From the NCBI GenBank assembly GCA_947379865.1, contig CANCOY010000051.1, positions 1-26,994 on the forward strand: 26,994 nucleotides of DNA, in the 5' to 3' direction. Position numbers and translations under genes: made by a program. This DNA comes from Acetobacteraceae bacterium. GTDB taxonomy: Bacteria > Pseudomonadota > Alphaproteobacteria > Zavarziniales > Zavarziniaceae. Shown in pieces: positions 7,376-15,178 of the stretch (positions are counted from its first letter, which is position 1; each line of letters starts with the position of its first letter). The notes beneath the pieces are model-generated. The model saw only the letters and a list, made by a program, of their open reading frames with translations. It was not told where the DNA came from and did not search any database.

Positions 7376-8808
7376 GCGTGGGGCTTCTCAATACCCGCCG
7401 CGCGGGCATGGACAAAGAGGGAGGCAAGGGCGGCCGAGGCGGTGCGGGCCAGCACCCCGTCGGCACGGGAGGTCAGCGCAATCGGCACCGCCGCCCCCAG
7501 CACCAGCCCGGCACTGTCGGCTTCCGCCAGATAGGACAATTGCTTGGCCAGCATATTGCCAGAGACGATATCGGGGACCACGAGAATATCGGGCCGCCCC
7601 GCCACCTCGGAGACAATGCGCTTGGCCGCCGCCGCCTCGGCCGAAATGGCATTGTCGAAGGCAAGCGGCCCATCCAGCACGCCGCCCACGATCTGGCCAC
7701 GCTCCGCCATCTTGCACAGGGCCGCCGCATCCAGGGTGGAGGGCATGCGGGGGTAGACCGTCTCCACCGCCGAGAGCAGGGCCACAAAAGGCCGCGCAAT
7801 GCCGATGGCACGCGCCAGATCGATGGCGTTCTGCACGATGTCGCGCTTGTCCTCCAAAGTAGGCTCGATATTGATCGCGGCGTCAGTGATCAGCAGCAGG
7901 CGCGGATAGGTCGCCACGTCCATCACAAAGACATGGCTCAGCCTGCGGTCGGTGCGCAGGCCCGTGTCCCTGGCCACCACGGCCGCCATCAATTCGTCGG
8001 TATGGAGGGAGCCCTTCATCAGGGAGGCCACCTTGCCGGCGCGGGCCAGGGCCACGCCCAAGCTTGCAGCGGCATGGCTGTGGGGTGTGTCCACCAGTTC
8101 CGCACGGGATATGTCGATACCACCGGCTGCCGCCACCGCACGGATGCGCGCCTCTGGCCCCACCAGCACCGGCACCAGCAAGCCGGCCGTGGCCGCATCC
8201 ATGGCGCCGCGCAGGGCATTGTCGTCCACCGGGTGGATGATGGCGGTGCGTGGTGGGGGCAGCGCGCGGGCCGTGGCAATCAGCCGGGCCAACCGCCCCT
8301 CGCCGCCTGCCAGACGCAGGGCCGGCAGGGCCGCAGCCGGGCAGCGCACCTTGACCAGGGGCACCCGTACCATGATCTCGCCCGATACCAGGGGGGTGCC
8401 GGCACCTGGCGTATCGGGGGCAATCGTGATGCTGCAGGCAAAGTTGGCGGTACCCTCGACAGCGTTCTTTGCGGCAAGGGTGACGCGCACGTCCACCCGC
8501 GTCCCCGGCACGGCCGGGGCCAGAAAGCGCAGGTTCTGGGCAAGCTGTGTGGTGCCGGGTCCCGGCAGGCTGGTGCCAAGAAGCGTCGAGAACAGGGCCG
8601 TGGCCCACAGGCTGGGTGAAACGGCCGCCCCCTCGTCCAGAGTTGCCCCGCCCGGATTTGCCCCGCCCTCCACGGCGCAGCGGTCGGGCGCCACTTCGCC
8701 AGACAGGGTGGCAAACAGGCGGATGTCGCGCTCCGTCACCGTGCGCGACAGGCATGCCGTATTCCCGACCTCAAGCTCGTCGAAGGTGCGGTTTTCCAGC
8801 ATTTCCAT
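7372..8808 (-). CDS. MaoC-like domain fused to phosphate acetyl/butyryltransferase
   Basis: The protein has 478 residues. Residues 1-150 form a MaoC hot-dog domain (VTERDIRLFATLSG, LLGTSLPGPGT, LRFLAPAVPGTRVDV). Residues 160-478 form a PTA/PTB domain with MKGSLHTDELMAAV, LITDAAINI, ALLSAVETVYP, DGPLAFDNAIS and PDIVSGNMLAKQL. The family is annotated as bifunctional enoyl-CoA hydratase/phosphate acetyltransferase. In this copy the hydratase motif, normally S-G-D-x-N-P-x-H, reads S-G-E-V-A-P-D-R (36-43), so the catalytic Asp and His are replaced (Glu38, Arg43). The transferase half looks intact and would interconvert acyl-CoA and acyl phosphate for AckA downstream. The MaoC half may be structural or bind acyl-CoA without catalysis. 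An internal Met3 is an equally possible start. Confidence 0.9.
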   Translation of the reverse strand: MEMLENRTFDELEVGNTACLSRTVTERDIRLFATLSGEVAPDRCAVEGGANPGGATLDEGAAVSPSLWATALFSTLLGTSLPGPGTTQLAQNLRFLAPAVPGTRVDVRVTLAAKNAVEGTANFACSITIAPDTPGAGTPLVSGEIMVRVPLVKVRCPAAALPALRLAGGEGRLARLIATARALPPPRTAIIHPVDDNALRGAMDAATAGLLVPVLVGPEARIRAVAAAGGIDISRAELVDTPHSHAAASLGVALARAGKVASLMKGSLHTDELMAAVVARDTGLRTDRRLSHVFVMDVATYPRLLLITDAAINIEPTLEDKRDIVQNAIDLARAIGIARPFVALLSAVETVYPRMPSTLDAAALCKMAERGQIVGGVLDGPLAFDNAISAEAAAAKRIVSEVAGRPDILVVPDIVSGNMLAKQLSYLAEADSAGLVLGAAVPIALTSRADGVLARTASAALASLFVHARAAGIEKPHA

Positions 8809-8886
8809 GGGCGGCCCCGCTATCCGGCAGGCCGGCAGGAAGATCCCGCCCGGCGTCCTGTTCTGACCGTCCCGAAGCGCCTGCGA

Positions 8887-9402
8887 TCAGTTTGTCTTGT
8901 CGGGAACCGGAACCGTGTTGCCCGGCACAAACTTGCCGACATAAGCGGCGCGTCCCACCTGGCAGCGGTCGGTCGAGACCATGGTGCACTGGGAATAGAC
9001 AAGGCGCACCTGGCCAGCCTGTTCCATCACGTCAAAGCAATCCTTCGCGCCCGAGGCGCGGTGCAGGAACTGCAGGCACAGGCGGTCGTTCTCCACCCAC
9101 CACTTGCCGTTTTCGTCCAGCTTGTGGATCTGGGCCGGCTCATTCTTGAGGAGTTCCAGCCATTCGACGGCCGTTACCATGGCAAAGGTGCCATCGGCAT
9201 CGGGGCGGATCCAGGTATCCCATTCAAAGGCCACCATGATGTTGCCCTTGGCCTCAAGGGTGGAACCTGCCACCAGCCTGGAGATTTCGGCCCCCTTGAG
9301 GCGCTTGCCTGCCGTGGCGTCTGCATGCGCCACACCGCCTGCAACAAGAAGGGCGATGGCGGCAGAGACGGCGGCGAGCCGGCCGAAGAAGCTGACGGTC
9401 AT
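8887..9402 (-). CDS. Secreted protein of DUF995-like type, function unknown
   Basis: This 171-residue protein has a clear Sec signal peptide: a hydrophobic run in AAVSAAIALLVAGGVAHA, with likely cleavage after residue 27. The mature part has a GAEISRLVAGSTLE segment followed by a beta-rich domain with conserved tryptophans (EWDTWIRPD, GKWWVENDRLCLQ) and four cysteines (in RLCLQFL, KDCFDV, SQCTMV and DRCQVG) that could form two disulfides in the periplasm. The pattern G..W.v...rlC resembles DUF995 proteins of alphaproteobacteria. That assignment is from memory and not certain. No function is known. It is transcribed away from the SCP2 gene and lies upstream of the maoC-pta/ackA pair with a 78-base gap, so co-transcription is possible but unproven. 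Confidence 0.75.
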   Translation of the reverse strand: MTVSFFGRLAAVSAAIALLVAGGVAHADATAGKRLKGAEISRLVAGSTLEAKGNIMVAFEWDTWIRPDADGTFAMVTAVEWLELLKNEPAQIHKLDENGKWWVENDRLCLQFLHRASGAKDCFDVMEQAGQVRLVYSQCTMVSTDRCQVGRAAYVGKFVPGNTVPVPDKTN

Positions 9403-9558
9403 GATGCTGATTTCCCCTTGGGCGTTATTTTACCTTGTTGGCCGGTGCGGAGCCTAGATTGTATACCTCTCCCCTGCAATGCCGGTACACTTGCCTCGCA
9501 AAGGCAAAAAGAACGTCCCAGCAGAGCCGGAAAGCGACATGCCCCCATAACTGAGGAC

Positions 9559-9586
9559 TTGTCAGTTTTCCACCGGACGCTATTTT
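9559..9586 (+). promoter_or_regulatory. Candidate promoter of the SCP2 gene
   Basis: TTGTCA (9559-9564) and TATTTT (9581-9586) are spaced 16 bases. The start would be near 9593, giving a leader of about 78 nt. The rest of the 268-base divergent spacer (9403-9670) shows no gene. A TAAAAT on the minus strand near 9430 may serve the DUF995-like gene but has no good -35. Confidence 0.45.
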
Positions 9587-9670
9587 TGAGAAGATGTCGC
9601 AGGCCCACAAGGGCCCGACGCGGAAATCCGGAGCCGGCACCAGGCCGGCCCACAGGGCAGGAGATGACAG

Positions 9671-9985
9671 ATGAGCGCCGAAGCCATTGAGACGATCACC
9701 ACGGAAATGCGTGCCCGCGTGGGCGACAATTCGGGCCTGGGCGCCACGCTGAAGTTCGACTTCAACGGCGCCGGCATCGTCTATATCGACGGCAAGTCGA
9801 CCCCGAACACCGTTTCGAACGAAGACAAGGCCGCCGACTGCACCATCAATGTCAGCCTCGAGAACTTCCAGGCCATGGCCGAAGGCAAGCTCGACGGCAC
9901 CACCGCCTTCATGATGGGCAAGCTGAAGGTTGCCGGCAACATGGCCATTGCCATGAAGCTTGGCCCGCTGCTGTCAGGCAAGTAA
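9671..9985 (+). CDS. SCP2 sterol-carrier-like lipid-binding protein
   Basis: This 104-residue single-domain protein reads as a complete SCP2 fold: LKFDFNGAGIVYIDG, then DCTINVSLENFQAMAEGKLDGTTAFMMGKLKVAGNM and a terminal MKLGPLL helix. SCP2 domains form a hydrophobic pocket that binds acyl-CoAs, sterols or other lipids. In bacteria they are cytoplasmic and of largely unknown role. There is no signal peptide. The start is preceded by AGGAGATGACAG, giving a Shine-Dalgarno (AGGAG, 9659-9663) 7 bases from the ATG. A strong terminator follows at 10010-10042, so this gene is probably a monocistronic unit. The downstream neighbours (monooxygenase, epoxide hydrolase) would handle hydrophobic substrates such a carrier could bind. 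That link is inference. Confidence 0.92.
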   Translation: MSAEAIETITTEMRARVGDNSGLGATLKFDFNGAGIVYIDGKSTPNTVSNEDKAADCTINVSLENFQAMAEGKLDGTTAFMMGKLKVAGNMAIAMKLGPLLSGK

Positions 9986-10009
9986 GCGGCCACACAAGGC
10001 TGTTTCAGG

Positions 10010-10042
10010 CGGCGGGTGTACCCTCACCCGCCGTCCTTTTTT
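10010..10042 (+). terminator. Rho-independent terminator after the SCP2 gene
   Basis: A perfect 9-bp GC-rich stem (CGGCGGGTG at 10010-10018 with CACCCGCCG at 10025-10033, 6-nt loop) is followed by a run of six T (10037-10042). It lies 25 bases after the SCP2 stop and 28 bases before the monooxygenase start, so it separates the two transcription units or gives partial read-through. Confidence 0.87.
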
Positions 10043-10069
10043 CAGGCGCGGAACAGGAGTGAGTGCATC

Positions 10070-11563
10070 ATGGCAGGCAGCGACGAAAACATCGTCATCG
10101 TCGGGGCGGGCATTGCCGGCCTGGGCGCCGCCCTTGCCCTTGGCCGACCCGGCCGGCGCATCACCCTGCTCGACCAGGATCCCCCGCCCCCCGAAGGCGA
10201 GGCTGACGAGGTGTTCCGCGACTGGAACCACCGGGGCGTGGCGCAGCTGCGGCACTCCCACGCCTTTCTGGCGCGGCTGCACAATCTGCTGCGCACCCGC
10301 TATCCGGCCCTGGTAGAGGATCTGCGCGCCGCTGGTGTACGCGAGATCACCTTCCGCGACGGCCTGCCCCATACCCTGCGCGACAGCTATGTCCCCACAC
10401 CCGAGGATGACGACCTCACCATCCTCACCTCGCGGCGCACCACCATGGAAATGGTCATCCGCCGCTGGGTGCAGGCCAATGCCGCCGTCACCATCGAGAC
10501 CGGCGTCAAGGTTGAGGGGCTGACCCATATAGAGGGCTCAAGCCCGGTGCAGGTAACCGGCGTCACCGTTGTGCGCACCACTGCCGAGGGCGTGGCCCAG
10601 CGTGACACCGTGGCGGCCGACGTGGTGATCGATGCCTCTGGCCGCCGCTCGATCTTCCCGCGCTGGCTGAGGGAGCTGGGGGCCGAGATCACCGAGGAAT
10701 CGTCCGACGCGGGCATCCTCTATTACACCCGCCACTATCGTCTGAACGCCGGCCAGATTGAGCCAGAGCGCGGCGTGGTGCCGGGTGCAGGCGACCTTGG
10801 CTATCTGAAATATGGCGTCTTTCCGGCCGACAATGGCTGCTTTTCCATCACCCTGGCGGTACCAACGCCCGAGGCCGACCTGCGCCGCCTGATGACCCGG
10901 GCCGAGGTCTTCCAGCAGGTCTGCATGACCCTGCCGGGCCTGGTGCCCTGGGTGAACGAGGAGCGGTCTGAGGCCACCTCCGATGTCTTTGGCATGGGGG
11001 GCCTCAGGAACCGCTACAATCATTTTGTGAAGGACGGGGTGCCGGCCGCCCTCAACTTCTTTGCCGTGGGCGATGCTTTCCTGTTCACCAACCCGCTTTA
11101 TGGCCGGGGCTGCAGCCAGGGCATTCTCCACAGCCATCTGCTGGCCGATGTGCTCGATACGGTTACCGACCCGCGCGAGCGCATGCTGCAATATGCGGCG
11201 CTGACGGCAAAGGAACTGCGCCCGTTTTATGACTCCGGCGTGCAGCAGGACAAGTCCGCCATCCGCCGGGCAGAGGCGGCCATGGCGGTGGTGCCCCGCC
11301 GCCTGCGCCTGAAGGCCCGCCTGATGAAGTCCTTTACCGAGGATGCCATCGTGCCGGCCTCGCGCGGGGATCTGGGCGTGCTGCGCGCCCTGTCGCGCGG
11401 ATTCCACATGCTGGAGCCGCCGGCGCTTGCCTTCCGCCGCCTTGATGTGCTGCTGCCCATCCTGCGCTTCTGGCTTATGGGCAAGGCGCGCAAGGCGCCC
11501 TTCTACACCCCCCGCATGGGACCAGAGCGCCACGAGATGCGCAATCTGCTGGGCCTTGCCTGA
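10070..11563 (+). CDS. FAD-dependent monooxygenase (squalene epoxidase/halogenase-like fold)
   Basis: This 497-residue class A-type flavoprotein begins with a Rossmann motif, IVIVGAGIAGLGAALAL, for the FAD ADP moiety. A DASGRRS segment follows near residue 200. FAVGDAFLFTNPLYGRGCSQG (about residues 345-365) is the GD motif that contacts the FAD ribityl chain, followed by the helix of the NP-x-x-G-x-G type seen in squalene/aromatic epoxidases and geranylgeranyl reductases. It probably oxygenates or epoxidises a hydrophobic substrate using NAD(P)H. The start at 10070 has AGGAG at 10055-10059; an in-frame start at 10016 would lie inside the terminator. An epoxide hydrolase follows after 27 bases, which fits an epoxidation-then-hydrolysis pair. 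The substrate is unknown. Confidence 0.85.
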   Translation: MAGSDENIVIVGAGIAGLGAALALGRPGRRITLLDQDPPPPEGEADEVFRDWNHRGVAQLRHSHAFLARLHNLLRTRYPALVEDLRAAGVREITFRDGLPHTLRDSYVPTPEDDDLTILTSRRTTMEMVIRRWVQANAAVTIETGVKVEGLTHIEGSSPVQVTGVTVVRTTAEGVAQRDTVAADVVIDASGRRSIFPRWLRELGAEITEESSDAGILYYTRHYRLNAGQIEPERGVVPGAGDLGYLKYGVFPADNGCFSITLAVPTPEADLRRLMTRAEVFQQVCMTLPGLVPWVNEERSEATSDVFGMGGLRNRYNHFVKDGVPAALNFFAVGDAFLFTNPLYGRGCSQGILHSHLLADVLDTVTDPRERMLQYAALTAKELRPFYDSGVQQDKSAIRRAEAAMAVVPRRLRLKARLMKSFTEDAIVPASRGDLGVLRALSRGFHMLEPPALAFRRLDVLLPILRFWLMGKARKAPFYTPRMGPERHEMRNLLGLA

Positions 11564-11590
11564 ACCAAATAAAAATCAAGAGGAAACCCC

Positions 11591-12547
11591 ATGCTTCCCA
11601 ACATGCCTGAACCCCATTTCGTCGAAACCAACGGCATCCGCATGGGTGTCTATGAGCAGGGCACCGGCATGCCCGTGGTGCTGTGCCATGGCTTTCCGGA
11701 ACTGGCCTATTCCTGGCGCCACCAGATCCCGGCAATCGCCGCCGCCGGCTTTCGCGCCATCGCGCCCGACCAGCGCGGCTATGGCCTGACCGACCGTCCC
11801 GCGCCGGTGGAAGCCTATGACATGGCGAGCCTGCACGGCGACCTCATCGGCCTGCTGGATGCCAAGGGCATCGACAAGGCGGTGTTTGTTGGCCACGACT
11901 GGGGCGGGCTGGTGGTCTGGCAACTGCCCCTGTTCCATCCCGACCGGGTGGCTGGCGTCATCGGCGTGAACACGCCCTTCCTGCCGCGCGCCCCCATGGA
12001 CCCCATCGAACTGATGCGGATGACCATGGGCGAGGACATGTACATCGTCTTCTTCCAGAAATATGGCGTGGCCGATGAACTGCTGGCGCGCGACGTGCGC
12101 CGCACCTTTGACCTGTTCATGCGCAAGAGCGCCGTCACCTTCGAGCAGTTCGAAAAGCTGCCGGCGGAGGCCAAGCGGTTCGAACTGATGAAGGCGCTGG
12201 AAGCCCCGGTCTTTCCGGGCGAGCCTTTGCTGTCGGACGCTGACCTCGCCCCCTTTGTCGAGACCTTCACCCGCACGGGCTTTACCGGCGGCATCAACTG
12301 GTACCGCAATTTCACCCGCAACTGGCACGCCTCGGAAGGCGTGGTGGAGAAGGTGAACGTGCCCGGCCTGATGATCTCTGCTGAGGACGACGTGGTGCTG
12401 CCGCCGCGCCTGGCCGATGGCATGGAAACCTTTGTGCCCGACCTCGAAAAGCACATCATCCCCGCCTGCGGCCACTGGACCCAGCAGGAAAAGCCTGCCG
12501 AGACCAACCGCCTGATCATCGACTGGCTGCAGCGCCGGTTTGGCTGA
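11591..12547 (+). CDS. Epoxide hydrolase-like alpha/beta-hydrolase
   Basis: This 318-residue alpha/beta-hydrolase has epoxide-hydrolase landmarks. HGFPELAYSWRHQIPAIA near residue 34 supplies the oxyanion-hole HGFP. VGHDWGGLV near residue 100 contains the nucleophilic Asp in G-H-D-W-G, which separates it from esterases with Ser. NWYRNFTRNW is in the cap with the tyrosine region. The late segment AEDDVVLPP and CGHWTQQEKP carry the acid and the catalytic His. It would open an epoxide to a diol; haloalkane dehalogenases share the nucleophile motif but usually have a second Trp/Asn pattern. AGAGGA at 11579-11584 is the ribosome site. It is very likely co-transcribed with the upstream monooxygenase. 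Confidence 0.9.
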   Translation: MLPNMPEPHFVETNGIRMGVYEQGTGMPVVLCHGFPELAYSWRHQIPAIAAAGFRAIAPDQRGYGLTDRPAPVEAYDMASLHGDLIGLLDAKGIDKAVFVGHDWGGLVVWQLPLFHPDRVAGVIGVNTPFLPRAPMDPIELMRMTMGEDMYIVFFQKYGVADELLARDVRRTFDLFMRKSAVTFEQFEKLPAEAKRFELMKALEAPVFPGEPLLSDADLAPFVETFTRTGFTGGINWYRNFTRNWHASEGVVEKVNVPGLMISAEDDVVLPPRLADGMETFVPDLEKHIIPACGHWTQQEKPAETNRLIIDWLQRRFG

Positions 12548-12553
12548 AGGCAA

Positions 12554-12586
12554 GGGCAGCCAGCGGCCTTCGACCGTCGGCTGCCC
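12554..12586. other. Hairpin between convergent genes
   Basis: GGGCAGCC (12554-12561) pairs perfectly with GGCTGCCC (12579-12586) around a 17-nt loop, directly between the stops of the epoxide hydrolase and the YdhS-like gene. There is no T-run on either strand, so it may only assist termination or protect 3' ends. Confidence 0.4.
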
Positions 12587-12609
12587 GCACCGGGGTACGT
12601 CATCCCACC

Positions 12610-14001
12610 TTATGGCTCCACCAGAAGCTGGTGGGCCAGGGCCTCTGCCTGCCGACGGATGTCGGGCACGGCAATGATTTCCCAGAAGGCCGCCCGTGTG
12701 GGTGGGCCCAGCGCAAACAGGCGGCCAACGCTCGCCTCCACCGCATTGCGCAGGGCGAAATCCTCCCCCACGTCGAGGCCGAGGCCGCACAGGTCCGGCC
12801 GGGCGAGGCCCCGGTCGAGCAGATCGCGCACCAGCGCATCCTTGATGTGCGCATAATCGGTCTCTGGCCCTGAGCAATTGACCACGCGGTCAACCAATAT
12901 GGTCTGTCTCTCCTCGCCACCCCGGCGCCGGAAGGTGACGGCAAGGCGCCCGTCGTCCTGCGGCACCAGCTGCTCGATGCGCCCTGCCTCGACAGCAAAG
13001 CGCCCCGCATCAAAAAGGCCATCCACCCGGGCGGCGATGGCCGGGGCCAGACGATGGCGATGCACGTCCCACCAGGGCTGCACATGGCGGGTAAAGCGCA
13101 AGCGTTCTTCTGACGGCAGGTTCTGCCACAGGCGCTGGGTAATGGGCCGCAGGGCATCGATCACGCTGCGCCAGTCATAGCCATGGGAGGCGGCCCGCCG
13201 CACCTCGCGCCGCACAAGGCGCACCAGCGTCGCGATGCGCGTGGGCAGATTGGCAGGGTCGAGAAACAGGGGATAGCGCCGCGCCTGTTCATGCCGCCGG
13301 GGCAGCAGGCCGCGCCGCGACAGGGCCGTTATGCGGCCGCGATGGCCGGCCTCGTCCAGCAGAATGGCAAAGTCGACCATGGTCAGGCTGGCACCGATGA
13401 TCAGCACATCGTCGTCCGCCCGGATGCTGGCAAAGCCCACCGGATCCCAGGGATTGCCGATGAAGCAGGGGTCTTCGGCAAGGGAGTCGGGCAGGCCGCG
13501 TGGCAGCGCTGGGGGAAAGTTGCCCACACACAGCACCACCTTGTCGACCCGTGTTGTGCTGCCGTCAGCCATTTCCAGGGAAACGCCCGCTGGCCCGGGA
13601 TCGAGCCGGACCACCTCATGGGGGATGGCTGTGAGGCTGGCGCGCCCCTGCGCCGCCGCCACGGCATCGGCAAAGACATCGCCAATATAGGCACCATAGA
13701 CCCCGCGCGAGACGAAGGCATGGCCGGACGGCGGTATGGCAGAGGGATCGTCCATGGGGTGCGAGGGCTCTGTCGCCCATAGCCAGCGCAGGAAATGGCT
13801 GGGGTCATTGTCAAAGGCGCTCATATTGGCAACGCGCACGTTCAGCAGATGGTGCGGGTTCTGCGCCGAATAGGCGACGCCCCGGCCCACCTGCCCCGTC
13901 CGTTCGGCCAGCACGATCTCCATCTCCGGCTGCGCCCGCCGAAGCAAATGGACGGCCAGCATGCAGCCCGAAAAGCCGCCACCAATGATCCCGATTCGCA
14001 T
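12610..14001 (-). CDS. FAD/NAD(P)-binding protein, YdhS-like (COG4529)
   Basis: This 463-residue flavoprotein begins with IGIIGGGFSGCMLAVHLLRR, a classic dinucleotide-binding motif. Further on are GRGVAYSAQNPHHLLNVRVANMSAF-like residues (about 40-64), a second Rossmann motif VLIIGASLTMVDFAILL near residue 200, and a final NCSGPETDYAHI block. The order matches the YdhS/COG4529 group (NAD_binding_9 family), whose members are thought to hydroxylate or oxidise small metabolites but have no established reaction in most species. The start is supported by GGGAGG placed 9 bases before the ATG. It is convergent with the epoxide hydrolase and transcribed in the same direction as, but downstream of, the terminated sulfate operon, so it probably has its own promoter. 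Confidence 0.83.
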   Translation of the reverse strand: MRIGIIGGGFSGCMLAVHLLRRAQPEMEIVLAERTGQVGRGVAYSAQNPHHLLNVRVANMSAFDNDPSHFLRWLWATEPSHPMDDPSAIPPSGHAFVSRGVYGAYIGDVFADAVAAAQGRASLTAIPHEVVRLDPGPAGVSLEMADGSTTRVDKVVLCVGNFPPALPRGLPDSLAEDPCFIGNPWDPVGFASIRADDDVLIIGASLTMVDFAILLDEAGHRGRITALSRRGLLPRRHEQARRYPLFLDPANLPTRIATLVRLVRREVRRAASHGYDWRSVIDALRPITQRLWQNLPSEERLRFTRHVQPWWDVHRHRLAPAIAARVDGLFDAGRFAVEAGRIEQLVPQDDGRLAVTFRRRGGEERQTILVDRVVNCSGPETDYAHIKDALVRDLLDRGLARPDLCGLGLDVGEDFALRNAVEASVGRLFALGPPTRAAFWEIIAVPDIRRQAEALAHQLLVEP

Positions 14002-14054
14002 GCACCGTTTCCTCCCAGTTTTGTACGCTTACAGAATTTTCTGGAGAGGGCATG

Positions 14055-14086
14055 AAAAAAACCGGCGGTCCTCTGACCGCCGGTTT
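14055..14086 (-). terminator. Rho-independent terminator of the sulfate-binding protein operon
   Basis: Perfect 12-bp stem (14075-14086 with 14059-14070, core GACCGCCGGT/ACCGGCGGTC) with a 4-nt loop. On the minus strand it is followed by a U-tract (complement of the A run 14055-14061). It sits about 35 bases after the stop of the sulfate-binding protein gene and before the YdhS-like start, isolating the two. Confidence 0.92.
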
Positions 14087-14120
14087 CTGCATGATTGCCT
14101 AAGCATAAGTGCCTTGGTTA

Positions 14121-15152
14121 TTAAGGCTTGTAGATCTGGTCGAACACACCGCCATCGGCAAAGTGGGTGGCCTGTGCCTTCTGCCAGCCACCAAAGGCTG
14201 CGATGTTGGTCAACTCGAGCGCCGGGAACTGGTCCTTGTGGCGGGCGAGCACTGCCGGGTCGGACGGACGGTAGAAATGCTTGGCCGCCAGTTCCTGGCC
14301 CTCGGGTGTGTAAAGCCCCTTCAGATAGGCCTCGGCAATGGCGCGGGTGCCCTTGCGGTCGACCACGGTATCAACCACCGTGACCGGCGGTTCGGCCAGG
14401 ATGCTGAACGGCGGATAGACGATGTCGAATTTGTCCGTGCCCAGTTCATTCACCGCAAGATGGGCCTCGTTCTCCCAGGTGATCAGCACATCACCAATGC
14501 CACGCTGGGCAAAGGTGGTGGTGGAGCCACGCGCGCCAGTGTCGAGCACGGGCACGTTCTTATAGAGAGCCGTGACAAAATCCTTGGCTGTTGCCTCGCT
14601 GCCGCCCGGCTGCTTCAGGGCGAAACCCCAGGCCGCCAGATAGTTCCAGCGCGCCCCGCCCGAGGTCTTGGGATTGGGCGTGATCACCTGGATCCCTTGC
14701 TTCACAAGGTCAGACCAGGTGTGGATCTGCCAGGGGTTTCCCTTGCGCACCAGGAAGACGATGGTCGACGTATAGGGGGAAGAACTGTTGGGCAGGCGGG
14801 CCTGCCAATCCTTGGCGATGAACCCGGACTTTGCCGCGATCTCGTCAATATCATAGGCAAGGGCCAGGGTGACGACATCTGCCTCAAGACCGTCAATGAC
14901 TGCGCGGGCCTGCTTGCCCGAGCCGCCGTGCGACACATTGATCGCCAGGGTGCTGCCGGCATGCTTCGCCGCCCAATCCTTGGCGAAGAGGTCGTTGTAT
15001 TCCTTGTAGAGCTCGCGCGTCGGGTCGTAAGACACGTTCAGGAACGTCGTATCCTCGGCCCGGGCGGTCTTGCTGCCCGCCATGAAGGGGGCGAGTGCCA
15101 GAACCGTGGCGATGGCGGCAAGGCCAAGGCCATGCTTGAAGGTCTGTATCAT
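14121..15152 (-). CDS. sbp: Periplasmic sulfate/thiosulfate-binding protein of an ABC transporter
   Basis: This 343-residue protein has a signal peptide cleaved after about residue 32 (SKTARA|ED). The mature part follows the Sbp/CysP family closely: LNVSYDPTRELYKEYN, HGGSGKQARAVIDGLEADVVTLALAYDID, IVFLVRKGNPW, VITPNPKTSGGARWNYLAAW, and RGIGDVLITWENEA. SGGARWN and the DVVTLA region belong to the anion pocket. It delivers sulfate or thiosulfate to a CysTWA permease, whose genes are not in this window. A GAGGAG site lies about 6-7 bases before the ATG. It starts 26 bases after the porin stop and ends before a strong terminator, so porin and sbp form one transcript that pairs outer-membrane entry with periplasmic capture. 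Confidence 0.95.
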   Translation of the reverse strand: MIQTFKHGLGLAAIATVLALAPFMAGSKTARAEDTTFLNVSYDPTRELYKEYNDLFAKDWAAKHAGSTLAINVSHGGSGKQARAVIDGLEADVVTLALAYDIDEIAAKSGFIAKDWQARLPNSSSPYTSTIVFLVRKGNPWQIHTWSDLVKQGIQVITPNPKTSGGARWNYLAAWGFALKQPGGSEATAKDFVTALYKNVPVLDTGARGSTTTFAQRGIGDVLITWENEAHLAVNELGTDKFDIVYPPFSILAEPPVTVVDTVVDRKGTRAIAEAYLKGLYTPEGQELAAKHFYRPSDPAVLARHKDQFPALELTNIAAFGGWQKAQATHFADGGVFDQIYKP

Positions 15153-15178
15153 CTCATGTCTCCTCAGGACAGGCGTGG

